DNA of 64,000 bases from Diplonema japonicum (GCA_964019335.1 OZ025714.1:62001-126000); one strand, 5' to 3'; counted from the stretch's first letter, positions 9,087 to 20,078 are shown. Notes: generated from the letters alone by a model not told the origin. Made by a program: numbers and translations.

Positions 9087-10889
9087 CTAGCAAGTGTAAG
9101 ATATGAGGTACCCAGGGTAGGCCCTCCCGTTGCAGTAAAGCATGTACACGCGGCTCCCGCCTGTCACACCGGTGACAGAGTCGTACCGAACAACACCCTT
9201 GCTGGAAGTTGTCTTGACGGGCGGCATGCGAATGGTGCCGTCGGAGGGCGTGTCGTAAGCGTCGCCCACGAGGACGGAGGCCAAGAACATCTGCAGTGTT
9301 CCACCGTTGTTGAAGGAGTACCCCTGCGAGTAGGAGGCGTTCATGGCGAAGTAGGTAGCAACCCCCCACATGCCAGACGTGCAGAACCGCATGTCGAAGC
9401 CTGCCTCCGAGTTGTACACCAAGTCAGGCGATGCACCTGACGTGCCGTGGAATAAGAATATCTCCTTTGGCTCCTTTCCATGCCACTGCTTCAGTTGTTC
9501 CTTCTCGTGTGCGTACTTCTGGTACAGGAGCTCGTTCTGCACCCTTTGCACCTTCGTCACTTTGGCGTTCGGGATGGTCTCCCGCACCCTCGCTACTATC
9601 TTCTGCAATTCATCATTAGATACAAGAGGCAGATTCAAGTTTCCAGACAGCTTCGTGTCCCACGAGGTAGGGACTGGGTACATCTTGTTTGCAGTCAGCT
9701 CCACCGGTATGTCCACAAACCCCCAGCTTTTAATCTGCTTCAAGCTGATGTTAGATGAGAAGTACTCCCTCACCCCGCGTTCCCCATTGTCTGTGTAGGT
9801 CCACCCGTCGCCCGAGTACGGCTCGCAGCAGAACAGCTCGCTGGCAAGCCAGATCCTCGCGTCCAAGGCGGTGTGATCGCTTCTGAGAAATGCAACTGTC
9901 GGGGAGCATCCAAGGGCACGCCACTTCTCGGTGGTGTTCTTCCCTGTCTGCAATAGCTGTTTGTACGACAGGCGCTTGAGGAGCGGGAATGTTTGTTGTA
10001 AGTACTTCCACACGAAAGGGTAGTGCGTCTGGACGATGGCCTCGAGACCGCACCAGTCAGCGGGAACAGGCTGCACGTCATGCTGCGCCTCAAACAGCAC
10101 TAGACCGTACTTCTTGTTGCGCTGGACAACGGATGTGACGTGCTTCTTCGTGAGGCCGACAGCCATCAACATGTCGAAGCCTCTCTTCCCGATGAGGGCC
10201 TCGATCCCATCAGGGCCGAGCACGAAGGTGGTAGGCCTGTCGATCGGCAGGATGCACCCTTTGCTCACGTTGCTTGCATCCCAGTTCGATGGGTAGGCTT
10301 GGAACCTACCGTAGATGTTTCCAATCCTGCAACCATGCGGCATCAAGCCTGTTTCTAGGTAGTACACAAGAGCATCAACGGTGATCGTGGTTGGTGCAGG
10401 ACGGGGGAGGACGGTGTGCAAGGCACTGTCTGAGCAACTGTTGCATAAGCCGCGTAGCGTGTGTTTCGTGTCATCACTCTTTGTGAACTGAGTGTCGCAT
10501 TTTGAGCAGCTGTCAGGCAGCCCCGGGACATGCTTCGATAGCTTATCAAAGCAAAGGTCGCAGAGGCCGGTCTTAAAGGACTCTTCCTTTGCAGTCAGCG
10601 TGTTCTTACAGCTAGCGCACGCTGCCGTTTGTTTTTTCGTTTTTTTCAAGTTGGCCTTGTCGTAGCACTTGTTGCACATTCCCGACCCGTACTGCAGCTC
10701 GGGGGGTGTCAGAGCAGTGCTGCAGTCCGTGCACAGCCCGTTCCGCTTGTTATAGCACGCATTACACAACCATGTTCTGAACGAGATTTCTTGAGGGGTG
10801 AGAGTCTTCGAACAGGAAGCACATGCTTCGCACAGCTTGCAAACTACCTGCCCTGAACTAGGGCAGCCGCATCTCAAACAAGATGACAT
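9087..10889 (-). CDS. Zinc-finger PARP-family mono-ADP-ribosyltransferase
   Basis: The protein has 600 residues. Residues 1-155 hold several CxxC pairs in a repeated pattern (CxxC...CNACY, CTDC...CNKCY, CASC...CDLCF, CSKC...CNSC), probably four zinc-binding modules. A middle region of about 270 residues is unassigned. The C-terminus (about 430-600) is a PARP catalytic domain: HGTS supplies the first triad residue, GVATYFAMNASYS the second, and the end reads AYPGYLISY. The Glu of poly-ADP-ribosylating enzymes is replaced by a Leu-type position as in PARP14-like proteins, so mono-ADP-ribosylation is expected. The target is unknown. The zinc modules may bind nucleic acid or protein. Confidence 0.88.
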   Translation of the reverse strand: MSSCLRCGCPSSGQVVCKLCEACASCSKTLTPQEISFRTWLCNACYNKRNGLCTDCSTALTPPELQYGSGMCNKCYDKANLKKTKKQTAACASCKNTLTAKEESFKTGLCDLCFDKLSKHVPGLPDSCSKCDTQFTKSDDTKHTLRGLCNSCSDSALHTVLPRPAPTTITVDALVYYLETGLMPHGCRIGNIYGRFQAYPSNWDASNVSKGCILPIDRPTTFVLGPDGIEALIGKRGFDMLMAVGLTKKHVTSVVQRNKKYGLVLFEAQHDVQPVPADWCGLEAIVQTHYPFVWKYLQQTFPLLKRLSYKQLLQTGKNTTEKWRALGCSPTVAFLRSDHTALDARIWLASELFCCEPYSGDGWTYTDNGERGVREYFSSNISLKQIKSWGFVDIPVELTANKMYPVPTSWDTKLSGNLNLPLVSNDELQKIVARVRETIPNAKVTKVQRVQNELLYQKYAHEKEQLKQWHGKEPKEIFLFHGTSGASPDLVYNSEAGFDMRFCTSGMWGVATYFAMNASYSQGYSFNNGGTLQMFLASVLVGDAYDTPSDGTIRMPPVKTTSSKGVVRYDSVTGVTGGSRVYMLYCNGRAYPGYLISYTC

Positions 10890-11176
10890 TTACAAGCACT
10901 GATGAGGGTAAAGAAGTGCACTATCATCACAACTACGAAAAAAACTCAAATTAACATGCAAACTCCCAGAGACGAAAGCCGCATGCTCTAAAAAGGAGAA
11001 GGGGTATGGTCAGTACTAATTTCGGTCAAATCTCGCGACTCCTCCGGGTGCTGACCTCTTCAGGCGAGAGGCACCCTTCAATGGCTCCAGCAGGTTTAGG
11101 GAGTACTTTTCGACCACAAAAAAAGAAAAGTCCCATTGGCTCAGGATAGAGTCGCCTGTTGGGACATGTGACTGCC
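10890..11176. other. Intergenic spacer
   Basis: This is the 5' flank of the PARP gene and the 3' flank of the histidine phosphatase. No open frame or RNA gene is recognised. A GC-rich segment at 11030-11090 stands out weakly. Confidence 0.4.
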
Positions 11177-12061
11177 TCAACTATCGAGGTGGGATGCGTC
11201 GCCTTTCATGAGGCAGCGCCATGGGGCATCGTCTTCGGGGGGAGCGAAAACGTTCAAAGAAGTGTAAAAGTTCTTGTGGCGGAAGGTAGGGGAAATAAAA
11301 GAGCGGTAAACAGTGTTGCAGATCCCTGCGTGGGTGACAAGGACGACAGATCCATGTCCCTCGAGTAGCGTGGAAACTGTGTTGGCGACGCGGGTATCGA
11401 TGAAGCGGTAGGACTCCGGAGCATCCCACGTTACGCGAAGACGATCGATGCCATAGACAGGCTTGTAGTGGGAATTCACCAGGGGCGAATGAGAGGCAAA
11501 GTTGCGGTACCAGTGTGCTGGGGTCAACTTCGCATCAGGATGTACATCGTGCGAAACGTACCCATGTGGCTTTGCCCCTTTGTCAGGACCGCCCCAGGAG
11601 CCGTCGGAATGCGGAAGACACCACGAAAGGAACCAGCTACGGGACATTTGCTCCGCAATGCCAGCCTCAACATTGATCTCATTCAGGCCCATCGCCTGCA
11701 CAACCTCATGTGCTGTTTCCACTGTTCGAAGTAAAGGTGAGGAATACACGCATGTGGGCATGACTGCGTTAAGCCTTTTGCATTCCCTATAGATCTTGGC
11801 CCCTGCTAGGCTCGCTTGCCGACGGCCTTCTGTCGTTAAAGGAGGGTCCCATTTGTTCTCGGTGACGCCCCGCCACCCCTCAGGATCTTTGTGGTCCACC
11901 CGTTCACCGTGGCGGAGAACGAATAAATATTTCTTCGCAGGCAAGCTCCCAGCTTCACCGTCCTCCTTCGCAACAGCAGCTTTCATGTCTACCTTCGGTG
12001 CTAGTGCTGTTTTCTTTCTAGGTTTAGTTTCCTTGGCAACTTGCAGTCTGTTCTTTTTCAT
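11177..12061 (-). CDS. Histidine phosphatase superfamily protein (UBASH3/phosphoglycerate mutase-like)
   Basis: The protein has 294 residues from the ATG at 12061, which follows a CGCCAG acceptor by about 20 nt. A Lys-rich N-terminus of about 45 residues precedes the domain. The catalytic histidine lies in LFVLRHGERVDH, the second Arg in YSSPLLRTVETA, and the second histidine in VLVTHAG. This is the 2H arrangement of the branch that includes UBASH3/Sts phosphatases and fungal relatives. An insertion between the two core halves (WCLPHSDGSWGG) is typical of this branch. There is no signal peptide, so a cytosolic phosphatase is likely. The substrate cannot be told. Confidence 0.88.
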   Translation of the reverse strand: MKKNRLQVAKETKPRKKTALAPKVDMKAAVAKEDGEAGSLPAKKYLFVLRHGERVDHKDPEGWRGVTENKWDPPLTTEGRRQASLAGAKIYRECKRLNAVMPTCVYSSPLLRTVETAHEVVQAMGLNEINVEAGIAEQMSRSWFLSWCLPHSDGSWGGPDKGAKPHGYVSHDVHPDAKLTPAHWYRNFASHSPLVNSHYKPVYGIDRLRVTWDAPESYRFIDTRVANTVSTLLEGHGSVVLVTHAGICNTVYRSFISPTFRHKNFYTSLNVFAPPEDDAPWRCLMKGDASHLDS

Positions 12062-12314
12062 CTCTTTTCTTTTCCCCCCTCCTGGCGTATAAAATCCTTG
12101 GAAGTAAAAAAAAAAAGGCGAAGGTGATATATTTCTGTTTCGTTGTGCCCCAAGCAAAGGGGGGTTCTCTGTTGTCCTTTGTTTTTACTTTTTTATCTGG
12201 TTCAGCAGAAAGGAAGCTACGCTACCTCAGTAACCCCTAAAAGACAGGGGAAGTACATACACCAACAGAAAAAAAAAAGGGGGAGTGAATAAAAAGTGTT
12301 TTTTAATATCCTCC

Positions 12315-13114
12315 TTATGCTGAACTCGCAGTTGCCTCGGGTGCTTTCACGGCTTCTTTAGCTTCGGTAACCTGACTCTCGGGAACTTCTGCCTCACTCT
12401 TTGTTGCTTCTGCGTCTTTGGGTACTCCTTCCTTTGTTTTCGGGTTCTTGGCTTTGTTCCACCTTTTCTTTTTTTCACTTTTGGCGCTGTCAAAAAAAAA
12501 AAATAAAAAAATTGGTTAAAATTCCGTGTAAAATACCTTGCTAGCCACTTCAGGGAAGACTCGGATAGACGTACTTTGGAAGTATACTTACACGTGCCTT
12601 CCCTTTCGATTTGGTAGAGGATACTAGGCTTATCCTCTTCAAGTGACGCTTCATAGACTGCGAGAGAAAAGAAAAAAGCCGGGCCTTTGAAGTGTTTTGA
12701 CAGCTTCTCCGAATTCAGAAAAGCAGTCCCAGCTGCCAACGATAGACTGCCGCAAGGCACAGAAACGTCGTACATGTTATTTGTTTCATTTTTCACAACC
12801 CTGATCTGCACACTGTCGCTGTCTTGAGTCGCCTCGATGGCAGCCACGACTTCATTTTCTGAGGCCTTCTGCCACACCCATACACCTTCCATTTCGCCTT
12901 TTTCAGCAAGTTTGTTCTGTATCACATTCCTTACCGTCTCTGATGAACGAATCCTTTTCCACTCATCCGCCTCCAACCCAAAGTCCTCTACCTTCAGTGT
13001 TGTCACGTACTTCCCCTGTACCCCCGCACCATATAGCTTACCGGGACTCACTCCCTTTACAAAATCTGCAGCGCTCTGCACCCCGGTCTTCCATATTATA
13101 CCAGCCCTGTTCAT
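12315..13114 (-). CDS. Unknown protein with one 50-nt intron
   Basis: Exon 1 is 13114-12537 and exon 2 is 12486-12315. The 50-nt intron begins GTATTTTAC and ends in a T-run plus GACAG (phase 2). Without splicing the frame would run into poly-Phe and a different tail, whereas splicing gives a charged Lys/Glu/Ala-rich C-terminus ending SSA. The product has 249 residues. The N-terminus is moderately basic and could be a mitochondrial presequence. The central part (residues 30-190) looks like a folded alpha/beta domain that I do not recognise. The splice prediction is good; the function is unknown. Confidence 0.7.
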
Positions 13115-13227
13115 TCTCTGTGGTTGGTGGTTCGCATGTGCGGCGTGGCAACAACAATATGCACTTAAAATGCAGCCACGAAAATGACAGCTTTAAAAAA
13201 GAAAAAAAACGGGGGGGGTCCTTTCAC

Positions 13228-16200
13228 CTACCGCCTCAAATGAGCGAGGATAGCATCTAAACACCCCGGGTCGGTTTTCGCCACCTGCTTCGCCATTTCA
13301 TGTGGTGTCGGAAGGTGCGATACGTATCTCGGGTTCGCAGACAAGGACAACAGCATCGTAACAGCAGGCACTGAAGCAGCGCAGACTGCTGCATGGAGAG
13401 GAGTGCCCATAACAGGCGTGAAGGCCACAATGGCCGCAGGGACGGCGAGTTCCCTTAATGTCTGGATATTCTGAGGCAGGCAGAAGGAGGACTGGGCCAC
13501 CGCATAATGCAGAGGTACGGTCCCATGCTTGTCGGGCACTGCCACGTTGGCCTTCATCTCAATGAGTATCTTTGCAGTATTTGTCATGCCTCCCCTGCAG
13601 GCCTTGTGCAGCGCTGTCTCACACCACACCCCTTCCCTTTGCTCAACAACCCGTTTCGTGCATAACAGTTTCAGCAGCTCTTCGCCGCACTTCCGGCTGA
13701 ACATGTCTTCCTTGACCCTGCTGCGCACAATCCTTTCATCTGCTACCACTTCGCCCGTCTCCCTCCCGACACACTCTACAGACGTCAGCCCAGCATGCAG
13801 CGCCATCCCTCCAAGTGCGTCGACGGCCTCCACGTCCATGTTCCCATGCTGCAGCAGGATTGATGTAAGAAGCACATCGCCCCTTCTGCAGCTGTAGTGC
13901 AGTGCTGTGCTTCTGTTCTGCATTGTGTACCCGATGTCTGCCAGCAGCGCATTCGTAGCGTCGTGCGTCCTTTTTGCGACATGCGGTTTGTTGATGCTCG
14001 ACATGTCCAGCAATGCCCAGCATTGCTGCATCACACCATAGTGCTGCAGCTCAGGGAAGCTCGTCACCACAGACAGCAGCTGGTCCTTGTCGCCTTTGAA
14101 AGTCAAGTCCACAGCAAGCTTGAGGAGGAGGGCAACGTGTGACTGCCACGGGCGCTGCTCAACTGCAGATAGTACAGCAGCAGCACATGCAGCAGCAAAT
14201 GTCGCTTTGCAAGCAACAATGTTAGGCGGTCTAAAGGCAGCAACAGCTGCGGCCACGCAGAGCAAGGCGATGCCGGGTTCTTTCAGTGGGATTTGTGTCC
14301 GGGGTTCGTACACAGCCGCCCAGTTGATCTCATGTTCTGCTTGTGTTGTGTGCTCGCACGGCACACGGATGCGGCTGCCGCCAAGCTGGGCAATGAACTT
14401 GACAACCATAAGAACACCCTCCTCGAGAAGCACGTTACCTTGTTCGAGAAGGAACAGGACGCGCTCCAGACAATGCCTCACAAGACCGGCTTGCAACTTG
14501 TACAACTTGACCTGCATGGCGGCGGGCATGCTGGCCACTAGCAGACCTTTCCTCACAGTAGCCATGCTGTCTGTCCAGTGTGCATCTCCCATAGGCTGAG
14601 CTGCTGCTTCTAAGGGGTGCGTTTTGATGAACAGAAAAGCTGCCTCTGCAGTTACTACCGCCAGCTCTGCATGCTGAAGTGCCTTTTTGAAATGTTCCAA
14701 TGCAGCATCGCTCGCCGCAGGATGGTTCACGGTGTCCTGTGTCACCCGGCCATACACCTCCAACAACCCAAGCAGCATGTTCTTTTCGGTTGCCGTGCGC
14801 GGTTCACCTCCAAGAATGTTTGCAATCCATTTGGCAAGGTTCCGCACTACCTTCTGCCTGTGCCCCTTGTAGGGGCACTCCCGGCATGACAAGACCTCCT
14901 TTGCCACTGCCGCAGTACGGAAGTACAGGCATGCTGGCTGCAGTTTTTGCTCCTCAGTGCGGGACAGGATGAAGCAGTGAAGCGTAGTGTGCGGCTGCTG
15001 AAGGCCTACAAACAGCTCTCGCAACCGCAGCTCTGAAGTGCTGGCATCAGCTATGAACTGCCTCTTAAATGATTTTAGGAAATTCTTAACGAATCTTATG
15101 GTGATAACATGCATCCGGTTGACTTCTTGGGGGCATGACACCACCTCAAACAGTGTCAAAGGAGGGATCAACACCATCTTATCTTCAGACGGTGTCCTGC
15201 ACCTCCCCACATGGCACACTTCAGGGACGTCTACGATTCGCCACATGACACACACTTCTCCTGCCGTTTTAAGCCCATCTGCGTACTCTTCAGACTGCGT
15301 GGCCAAGGTAGGGCCCACCCAGTGTAGTGTATCCCCAGCCTGCAGTGATAGGAACCTGTTCATACATGACGCCTTCTGCATGCCACCACACCTGTACAAG
15401 ATGCGATTGTTCGTGTCTGTGAGACATGAGTACTGTACCATGATGCGCAGCAAAGGGTGCAGCATAGTGCTGTCACTATCGAAGTTCTCCGCGACATTTG
15501 TGATGGACAGCAGTACATTTGTGTTCCTTTCCACACTCAGGGCGTTCGGGTCCTGCTGTGTGTAGCCCACGAGGCTGTCGATGTCTGCCCCGTTGAAGCT
15601 GCATACAGACGTGACGAAGAGAGACAACATCCGCCCCTGCCGGGGGTTGCGCTCGTGGTTCTTCAACTCTGGGTAAATGTGGTTGTAGTGGAACCAGAAC
15701 TGTTCGGTCATGTCAAAGAGCACCCTGTGCGGAGAGGATGTGGGTGGTATGCTGAGGACATCCAGGATTGCTTCCAGCAGCATCCCCGGCAAGTTGGCGT
15801 ATGCCTTCATCAGCCGCTGACACAGTGCAGCAGCCGCGGCTACAGATGTGAACGACGTGTGCTGCCTCCTCGTAGCCCACAGGCCTTGGTTGAAGGGCGT
15901 CCTCTCCGAGCCTGCAATAGACGGCCCTGATGCCCAGTACGGGGATACCTTTGGTGGTACCACGCAAACAACACTGCTGTCGTCTATGTCGCACAGCTCG
16001 GCCAGCTTTTGTGCAATATTCTCCTTCTCCTCGTCACGCGTCGTGATCTCCAGCACTTTGCTGGGTAAGGTCGCTTCACGCAGCCAGATCTCTCCGCTGC
16101 TCCATTCAATTATAGTCTCCGAGTAGCGCCTGATCTGGGAGGGCGTCATTGCTAGCCCAATCATCAGGTTGCTGTCTATCGCGAGCACGTGCTCGCCGCC

Positions 16201-17013
16201 AGCACATGACGTCACGCGATGGCCGACAACGCTGAAGCACACGCAGGATGCCCGCTCCCACCAAATACCTGCAATGACACACTGGCACCGCAGAAGCGTT
16301 CCCTGCGACAAAAACTCTTCTTCGATCATTTCGAAATCCTCCCTCTCGCTGCTCGCCAGGCTTTTGCGCATGCTAGTCTGGCTCTGCAGCACCTTGTTGA
16401 CTGCAGGATCATAGTACAGTTTCTGTTCAGACAAGTTAGGGACTTCCGGATAGTTACAAGCTAGGGACTTACGGATTGCTGTGAAGGTGCTCTTACGACG
16501 GCAGCGCATGGGCCGGTAAGGGACCTCGAGGGGGACGGTGTTCATGAAAGACTTCTGCCTGCGTCTAGGGGGGCGCCCTACATTGCTCCATGCAGTCAGT
16601 GAACTGCGTGTGGGCGAAGGCATTTCGGGAGCACAGAGGGTGACCTGGGTAGCATCAGGCTGCATGATCTCAGGTATTGTCAAGTGCGGAAGAGTGCGCT
16701 TCGTAAGGGGAGGCATCTGCACCTCCTTCACTGGTGCACCAAGACACCTTTTGCACAGGTCGTAGCCGCACTTCTCACATGACCACCTCATCAGGTCCCT
16801 TGCGTCCCCTACCGTGCGGCACTGGCGCCACCTGTTGCAGTACCACGTTGTGTAGGGACACCCCCACTGCAAGACGTGTCCTGCAGGGCACCGGTGCTCA
16901 TCTACAGTAGCAATAGGTCCTGCTGTCCCATCGTTATCCATTGTGAACACATACCTGCTCTGCCGCCACGTAGGGTCCTCCCGCCTCATGAAGGTCCGCA
17001 GCTTGACAAACAT
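13228..17013 (-). CDS. Large zinc-finger and ankyrin-repeat protein
   Basis: The protein has 1261 residues without an intron. Near the N-terminus (about residues 40-92) is a Cys/His-rich module, CPAGHVL followed by WSCEKCGYDLCKRC, like the C1/ZZ-type modules often found in protist regulatory proteins. The next 850 residues have no family I recognise. The last 280 residues contain degenerate ankyrin repeats: TALHYSCRRGD, ALHAG, TALHKACRGG, VPLHYAVAQ and TPLHAAVCA are the recognisable cores. There are no membrane segments. This suggests a scaffold or regulatory protein that binds partners through the ankyrin part. Alternative starts exist at residues 9 and 25. Confidence 0.8.
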   Translation of the reverse strand: MFVKLRTFMRREDPTWRQSRYVFTMDNDGTAGPIATVDEHRCPAGHVLQWGCPYTTWYCNRWRQCRTVGDARDLMRWSCEKCGYDLCKRCLGAPVKEVQMPPLTKRTLPHLTIPEIMQPDATQVTLCAPEMPSPTRSSLTAWSNVGRPPRRRQKSFMNTVPLEVPYRPMRCRRKSTFTAIRKSLACNYPEVPNLSEQKLYYDPAVNKVLQSQTSMRKSLASSEREDFEMIEEEFLSQGTLLRCQCVIAGIWWERASCVCFSVVGHRVTSCAGGEHVLAIDSNLMIGLAMTPSQIRRYSETIIEWSSGEIWLREATLPSKVLEITTRDEEKENIAQKLAELCDIDDSSVVCVVPPKVSPYWASGPSIAGSERTPFNQGLWATRRQHTSFTSVAAAAALCQRLMKAYANLPGMLLEAILDVLSIPPTSSPHRVLFDMTEQFWFHYNHIYPELKNHERNPRQGRMLSLFVTSVCSFNGADIDSLVGYTQQDPNALSVERNTNVLLSITNVAENFDSDSTMLHPLLRIMVQYSCLTDTNNRILYRCGGMQKASCMNRFLSLQAGDTLHWVGPTLATQSEEYADGLKTAGEVCVMWRIVDVPEVCHVGRCRTPSEDKMVLIPPLTLFEVVSCPQEVNRMHVITIRFVKNFLKSFKRQFIADASTSELRLRELFVGLQQPHTTLHCFILSRTEEQKLQPACLYFRTAAVAKEVLSCRECPYKGHRQKVVRNLAKWIANILGGEPRTATEKNMLLGLLEVYGRVTQDTVNHPAASDAALEHFKKALQHAELAVVTAEAAFLFIKTHPLEAAAQPMGDAHWTDSMATVRKGLLVASMPAAMQVKLYKLQAGLVRHCLERVLFLLEQGNVLLEEGVLMVVKFIAQLGGSRIRVPCEHTTQAEHEINWAAVYEPRTQIPLKEPGIALLCVAAAVAAFRPPNIVACKATFAAACAAAVLSAVEQRPWQSHVALLLKLAVDLTFKGDKDQLLSVVTSFPELQHYGVMQQCWALLDMSSINKPHVAKRTHDATNALLADIGYTMQNRSTALHYSCRRGDVLLTSILLQHGNMDVEAVDALGGMALHAGLTSVECVGRETGEVVADERIVRSRVKEDMFSRKCGEELLKLLCTKRVVEQREGVWCETALHKACRGGMTNTAKILIEMKANVAVPDKHGTVPLHYAVAQSSFCLPQNIQTLRELAVPAAIVAFTPVMGTPLHAAVCAASVPAVTMLLSLSANPRYVSHLPTPHEMAKQVAKTDPGCLDAILAHLRR

Positions 17014-17270
17014 CTTGTACGCGAACAGAATTTACATTTGTGTGCTTTCTTTCCTTTATTTCCCTTTCCCCGTAGGGCTCATTTACCTCACCCCCCCCAC
17101 CCCTTTTTCGTGCTTCTTCTTTTCAAAAAAGTATGAATGGGGGAAAAAAGGCACCACCCACCCCCCCACCCACCCAAGGGGTGATTCTTTTTTTAAAAGG
17201 TTGTTGTTAAACAATTGTACTTTTTTTTTTTTTTTTTTAAATTACTCCCCCATTTCTTTCTTTTGTTATC

Positions 17271-17780
17271 TCACTCGGAGTGGAGTTTAAAGGAGTCAGG
17301 TCCGCAGTTGCAAAGCACGCCAAAGGCGAGGGACTGCAAGAAACAGGTGAGAAGCACCGTAAGTACCCACCCTGCATACCTATATTTTTTATATAATTCG
17401 TTCACAAGGACCCCCCAACCATACCGAAGTCCATCCACTTCCCAATCATGGTGCACGTGGAGGCGGAATTGCTGCTGTGCGAAGGCTGCCACAATGCCTG
17501 TAGCCACACCGAACAATGCCTGCCATGTAAGGGACAGAGGCCACAGAATACCAACGAACTCATCAAGGTACTTCGGCACGTGAGCACGCCTCATATTCGA
17601 GTAGAAGGAGAAGAGCCCCACCAACATGATGAAGGAGGTGACCGGTGCCGACACCACTACTTTGAACAAGCTACTTAGCAACAGAACGAAGAAGGTTAAC
17701 ACCACTGCCAATGAATTGTTAAAAAAACCCCAAAACCCGTACCACACCACCCCATGGGGGTTGGGGTCGCTCGCAGGCAT
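17271..17780 (-). CDS. Small multi-pass membrane protein, unknown
   Basis: The ATG at 17780 gives 169 residues; a GTACAG acceptor (17806-17808 forward) lies 25 nt upstream. About four hydrophobic segments are visible: around residues 20-42, 45-65, 80-105 and 140-162. The soluble loop between the last two carries HVHHDWEVDG. I do not recognise the family. The leader between acceptor and ATG holds three copies of GTAGGG. Location in an internal membrane is inferred from hydropathy only. Confidence 0.65.
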   Translation of the reverse strand: MPASDPNPHGVVWYGFWGFFNNSLAVVLTFFVLLLSSLFKVVVSAPVTSFIMLVGLFSFYSNMRRAHVPKYLDEFVGILWPLSLTWQALFGVATGIVAAFAQQQFRLHVHHDWEVDGLRYGWGVLVNELYKKYRYAGWVLTVLLTCFLQSLAFGVLCNCGPDSFKLHSE

Positions 17781-17805
17781 CGTCACTTCCCCTACCCTAC
17801 CCTAC

Positions 17806-17808
17806 CTG
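17806..17808 (-). promoter_or_regulatory. Probable spliced-leader acceptor of the 4-TM protein gene
   Basis: A T/C-rich stretch and GTACAG lie 25 nt before the ATG. Confidence 0.5.
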
Positions 17809-17976
17809 TACGGAGATGAGAAGAATTAGAAACAGCAGAGGGAGGAGAAATAAAAAATAAAAAAAATAAAAAAAATAAAAAAGGAACTGAGTAGAAAAAG
17901 GAAAGGGTGGGGGTTGGCCATCTGAATCAAGCAAGAAGCGACCATCACTGGAGCTGAATACCACTCAGGTCAGGGG

Positions 17977-18010
<34 letters not shown>

Positions 18011-18604
18011 GAATTGAATTTCCTTGCACGCCAACGTTGTTCGTACTGTGAAGCAGATGGCAGAGGGGGTGGACGGGGTGGAAAAATAAAAGAAAAAAAA
18101 GAGAAAAAAAAATAGGGCATGGCTGGGTGCTAGAACCAGTAGGGGGAGGGGGGAAAGAAAAAAAGTAAAAAAGAAAAGAAAACCCAAGGTCAAAAAACGG
18201 GGGGGGGGGGGGGGGGAGAAAAGAATAAAAAATAACGTCAAGAAACATAACAAGAAAAAAAAAACAATTGATTCTACTTCGCCCGCAAAAAGAAAAAAAA
18301 ACTTTTTTTTAAAAAGTGTCAACGAAAACAAAGGACGTGAGGGCCTGGGAAAAAAAAAGAAAAAAAAAACCCCAATAGTGAAAATCTGGGATCATCGGAA
18401 AAAAAAAAAAAAAAACTCCTCAAGAGAAATTTGTGAAAAACGTCGACATTTTTTTTTTTTAATCTCTCTTTTCGCGAACGGGCGGGCAATTTATAATTTT
18501 CTTATTTTTTTATTTCTTCTTCCTTCGTTTCTTTTTTTTGTTCTTCTTTTTTTCTCCTCTCGCTTCTCTGTTGAGTAACTGAGTTCCACAGAGAAGAGGA
18601 TACC

Positions 18605-18605
<1 letters not shown>

Positions 18606-18666
<61 letters not shown>
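18606..18666. repeat. 61-nt A homopolymer
   Basis: This is an uninterrupted run of A on the plus strand, the longest single-base run I noticed in the window. It may be a real tract or partly an assembly artefact. Confidence 0.9.
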
Positions 18667-18671
<5 letters not shown>

Positions 18672-19364
18672 CGAAAGGGAAGGGAGGGGAGGGGGGGAGG
18701 GGACAAGAATTAGGGATTTGACACCTGCTATTTTGAGAACGTAGGGCCTTTGAAAAAAAAGAATCTCATACTGTATTTTTGTTTTTTTTTTCTTTTTTTA
18801 AATGTCAGTAAAAAAAAGTGTTCTTTCTTTCTTTCTTTTCTTCTTCTTTCAGTGTTTTCTGTTTTCCTTTTTCTTTTTTTATTCTCATTTGCCAAATAAA
18901 AAAATTACCGCAAAACAAAAAAAAGGGGGAGGGAGGGGGGGGGGGGGGAGAGGGATGTCATTTGTGGCAAGAAAACGGACACCGACAGCAAAGAGGAATT
19001 ACTGCTAAATAATAAAAAAAAATGAAAAAATGGAACAAAACTTATTTTCCTCTCTCAAGTACAATTTTTCTTTTTTTTTGGGGGCAATACACTTAATACC
19101 CAAGAAAAGTGCCAAAAAACACGCAAGGCAGCAATGCACCTACCTACACAGAAGGGCGGGCATTGAGGCAAGAAGGCCACATTTACAGTAGTCTAGTTCT
19201 CTTTCGTATTTCTTTTTTTTTTCCTGGGTACTAAGTGAAGTGCTCCCTTTTTTTTAATTTTTCTTTTTTTTTTTAATATTTGAAATGGAATGAAACTATA
19301 AAAATCGGCCCTTACTTTAGCAGAGTCAAAAAAAAAATGAGAGAGAAAGTAAATAATAAGCAAT

Positions 19365-19408
19365 TTTTATTTTATTTTATTTTATTTTATTTTGTTTTAT
19401 TTTATTTT
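19365..19408. repeat. TTTTA microsatellite
   Basis: About eight tandem TTTTA-like units with one G interruption lie inside the gene-poor region. Confidence 0.8.
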
Positions 19409-20042
19409 TTTCTTCGTTTATAAGACAATGCTATCAAATCAAAAAAAAAAAAGAATATGGCTGCAATTTAATCAACAAAATATTAACAAATAAAAAGTAA
19501 GAAAGAAAGAAAGGTGAAGACACACTACAGGGTAAGCTAGGATGGAGAAACTATAAAATAAAAATAAAATAAATATTTTGAAACAACACTATGAAGCAGG
19601 GGGGGGGGGAATATTAGTCAATCATAAATAAAACATATGGTTCCATTATTCGCCATTCTGTCCACAATTTCGTATCCAGCAGAAAACTTTTTTCTCCTTC
19701 TTCTTTACAAAACACTAAAAATAGCACTTTGAGAAACAACAGTTTATGTAGCCATTGTACTTTTGTAAGAAGAAGCTTCTGAAAGATCGGGTTCTTGGAG
19801 ACTTCTTAGAGTCCTGTAACAAATAACGAAATAATGGACCCGCATAGCTAGGGTAAGTAAATTAGGGGGGGGGGGGAACACAAAAAAAAGAAGGAAAAAA
19901 AAAAAAAAAAAAAAAAAAACTAATCTGTCGTGTTTGTGCGCAACTTGTTTTCTTCTTCCTTTTTTTCCCCCCAAATTGAGGATTGAAAAAAAAAAAAAAA
20001 ATCCCCAAGTTTTCGAAATGCTCGTCAAAAGGGGTCAAAAAC

Positions 20043-20078
20043 CCCATGCAGAGGTGGTTTCTTTTCCTCTTGCATGGG
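20043..20078. other. Perfect-arm hairpin in the gene-poor region
   Basis: The arm CCCATGCAGAGG pairs with CCTCTTGCATGGG, giving 12 base pairs with a single bulged base and an 11-nt loop. It sits in the only long non-homopolymer island of the region (20017-20230). It could be a terminator, a small RNA precursor or a transposon remnant; the sequence alone does not decide. Confidence 0.6.

Noticed and set aside
11130-11160. Resemblance to a dinoflagellate spliced-leader sequence (CCATTGGCTCAGG)
   Set aside because: Only about ten bases match, with a gap, and no donor site or Sm site follows.
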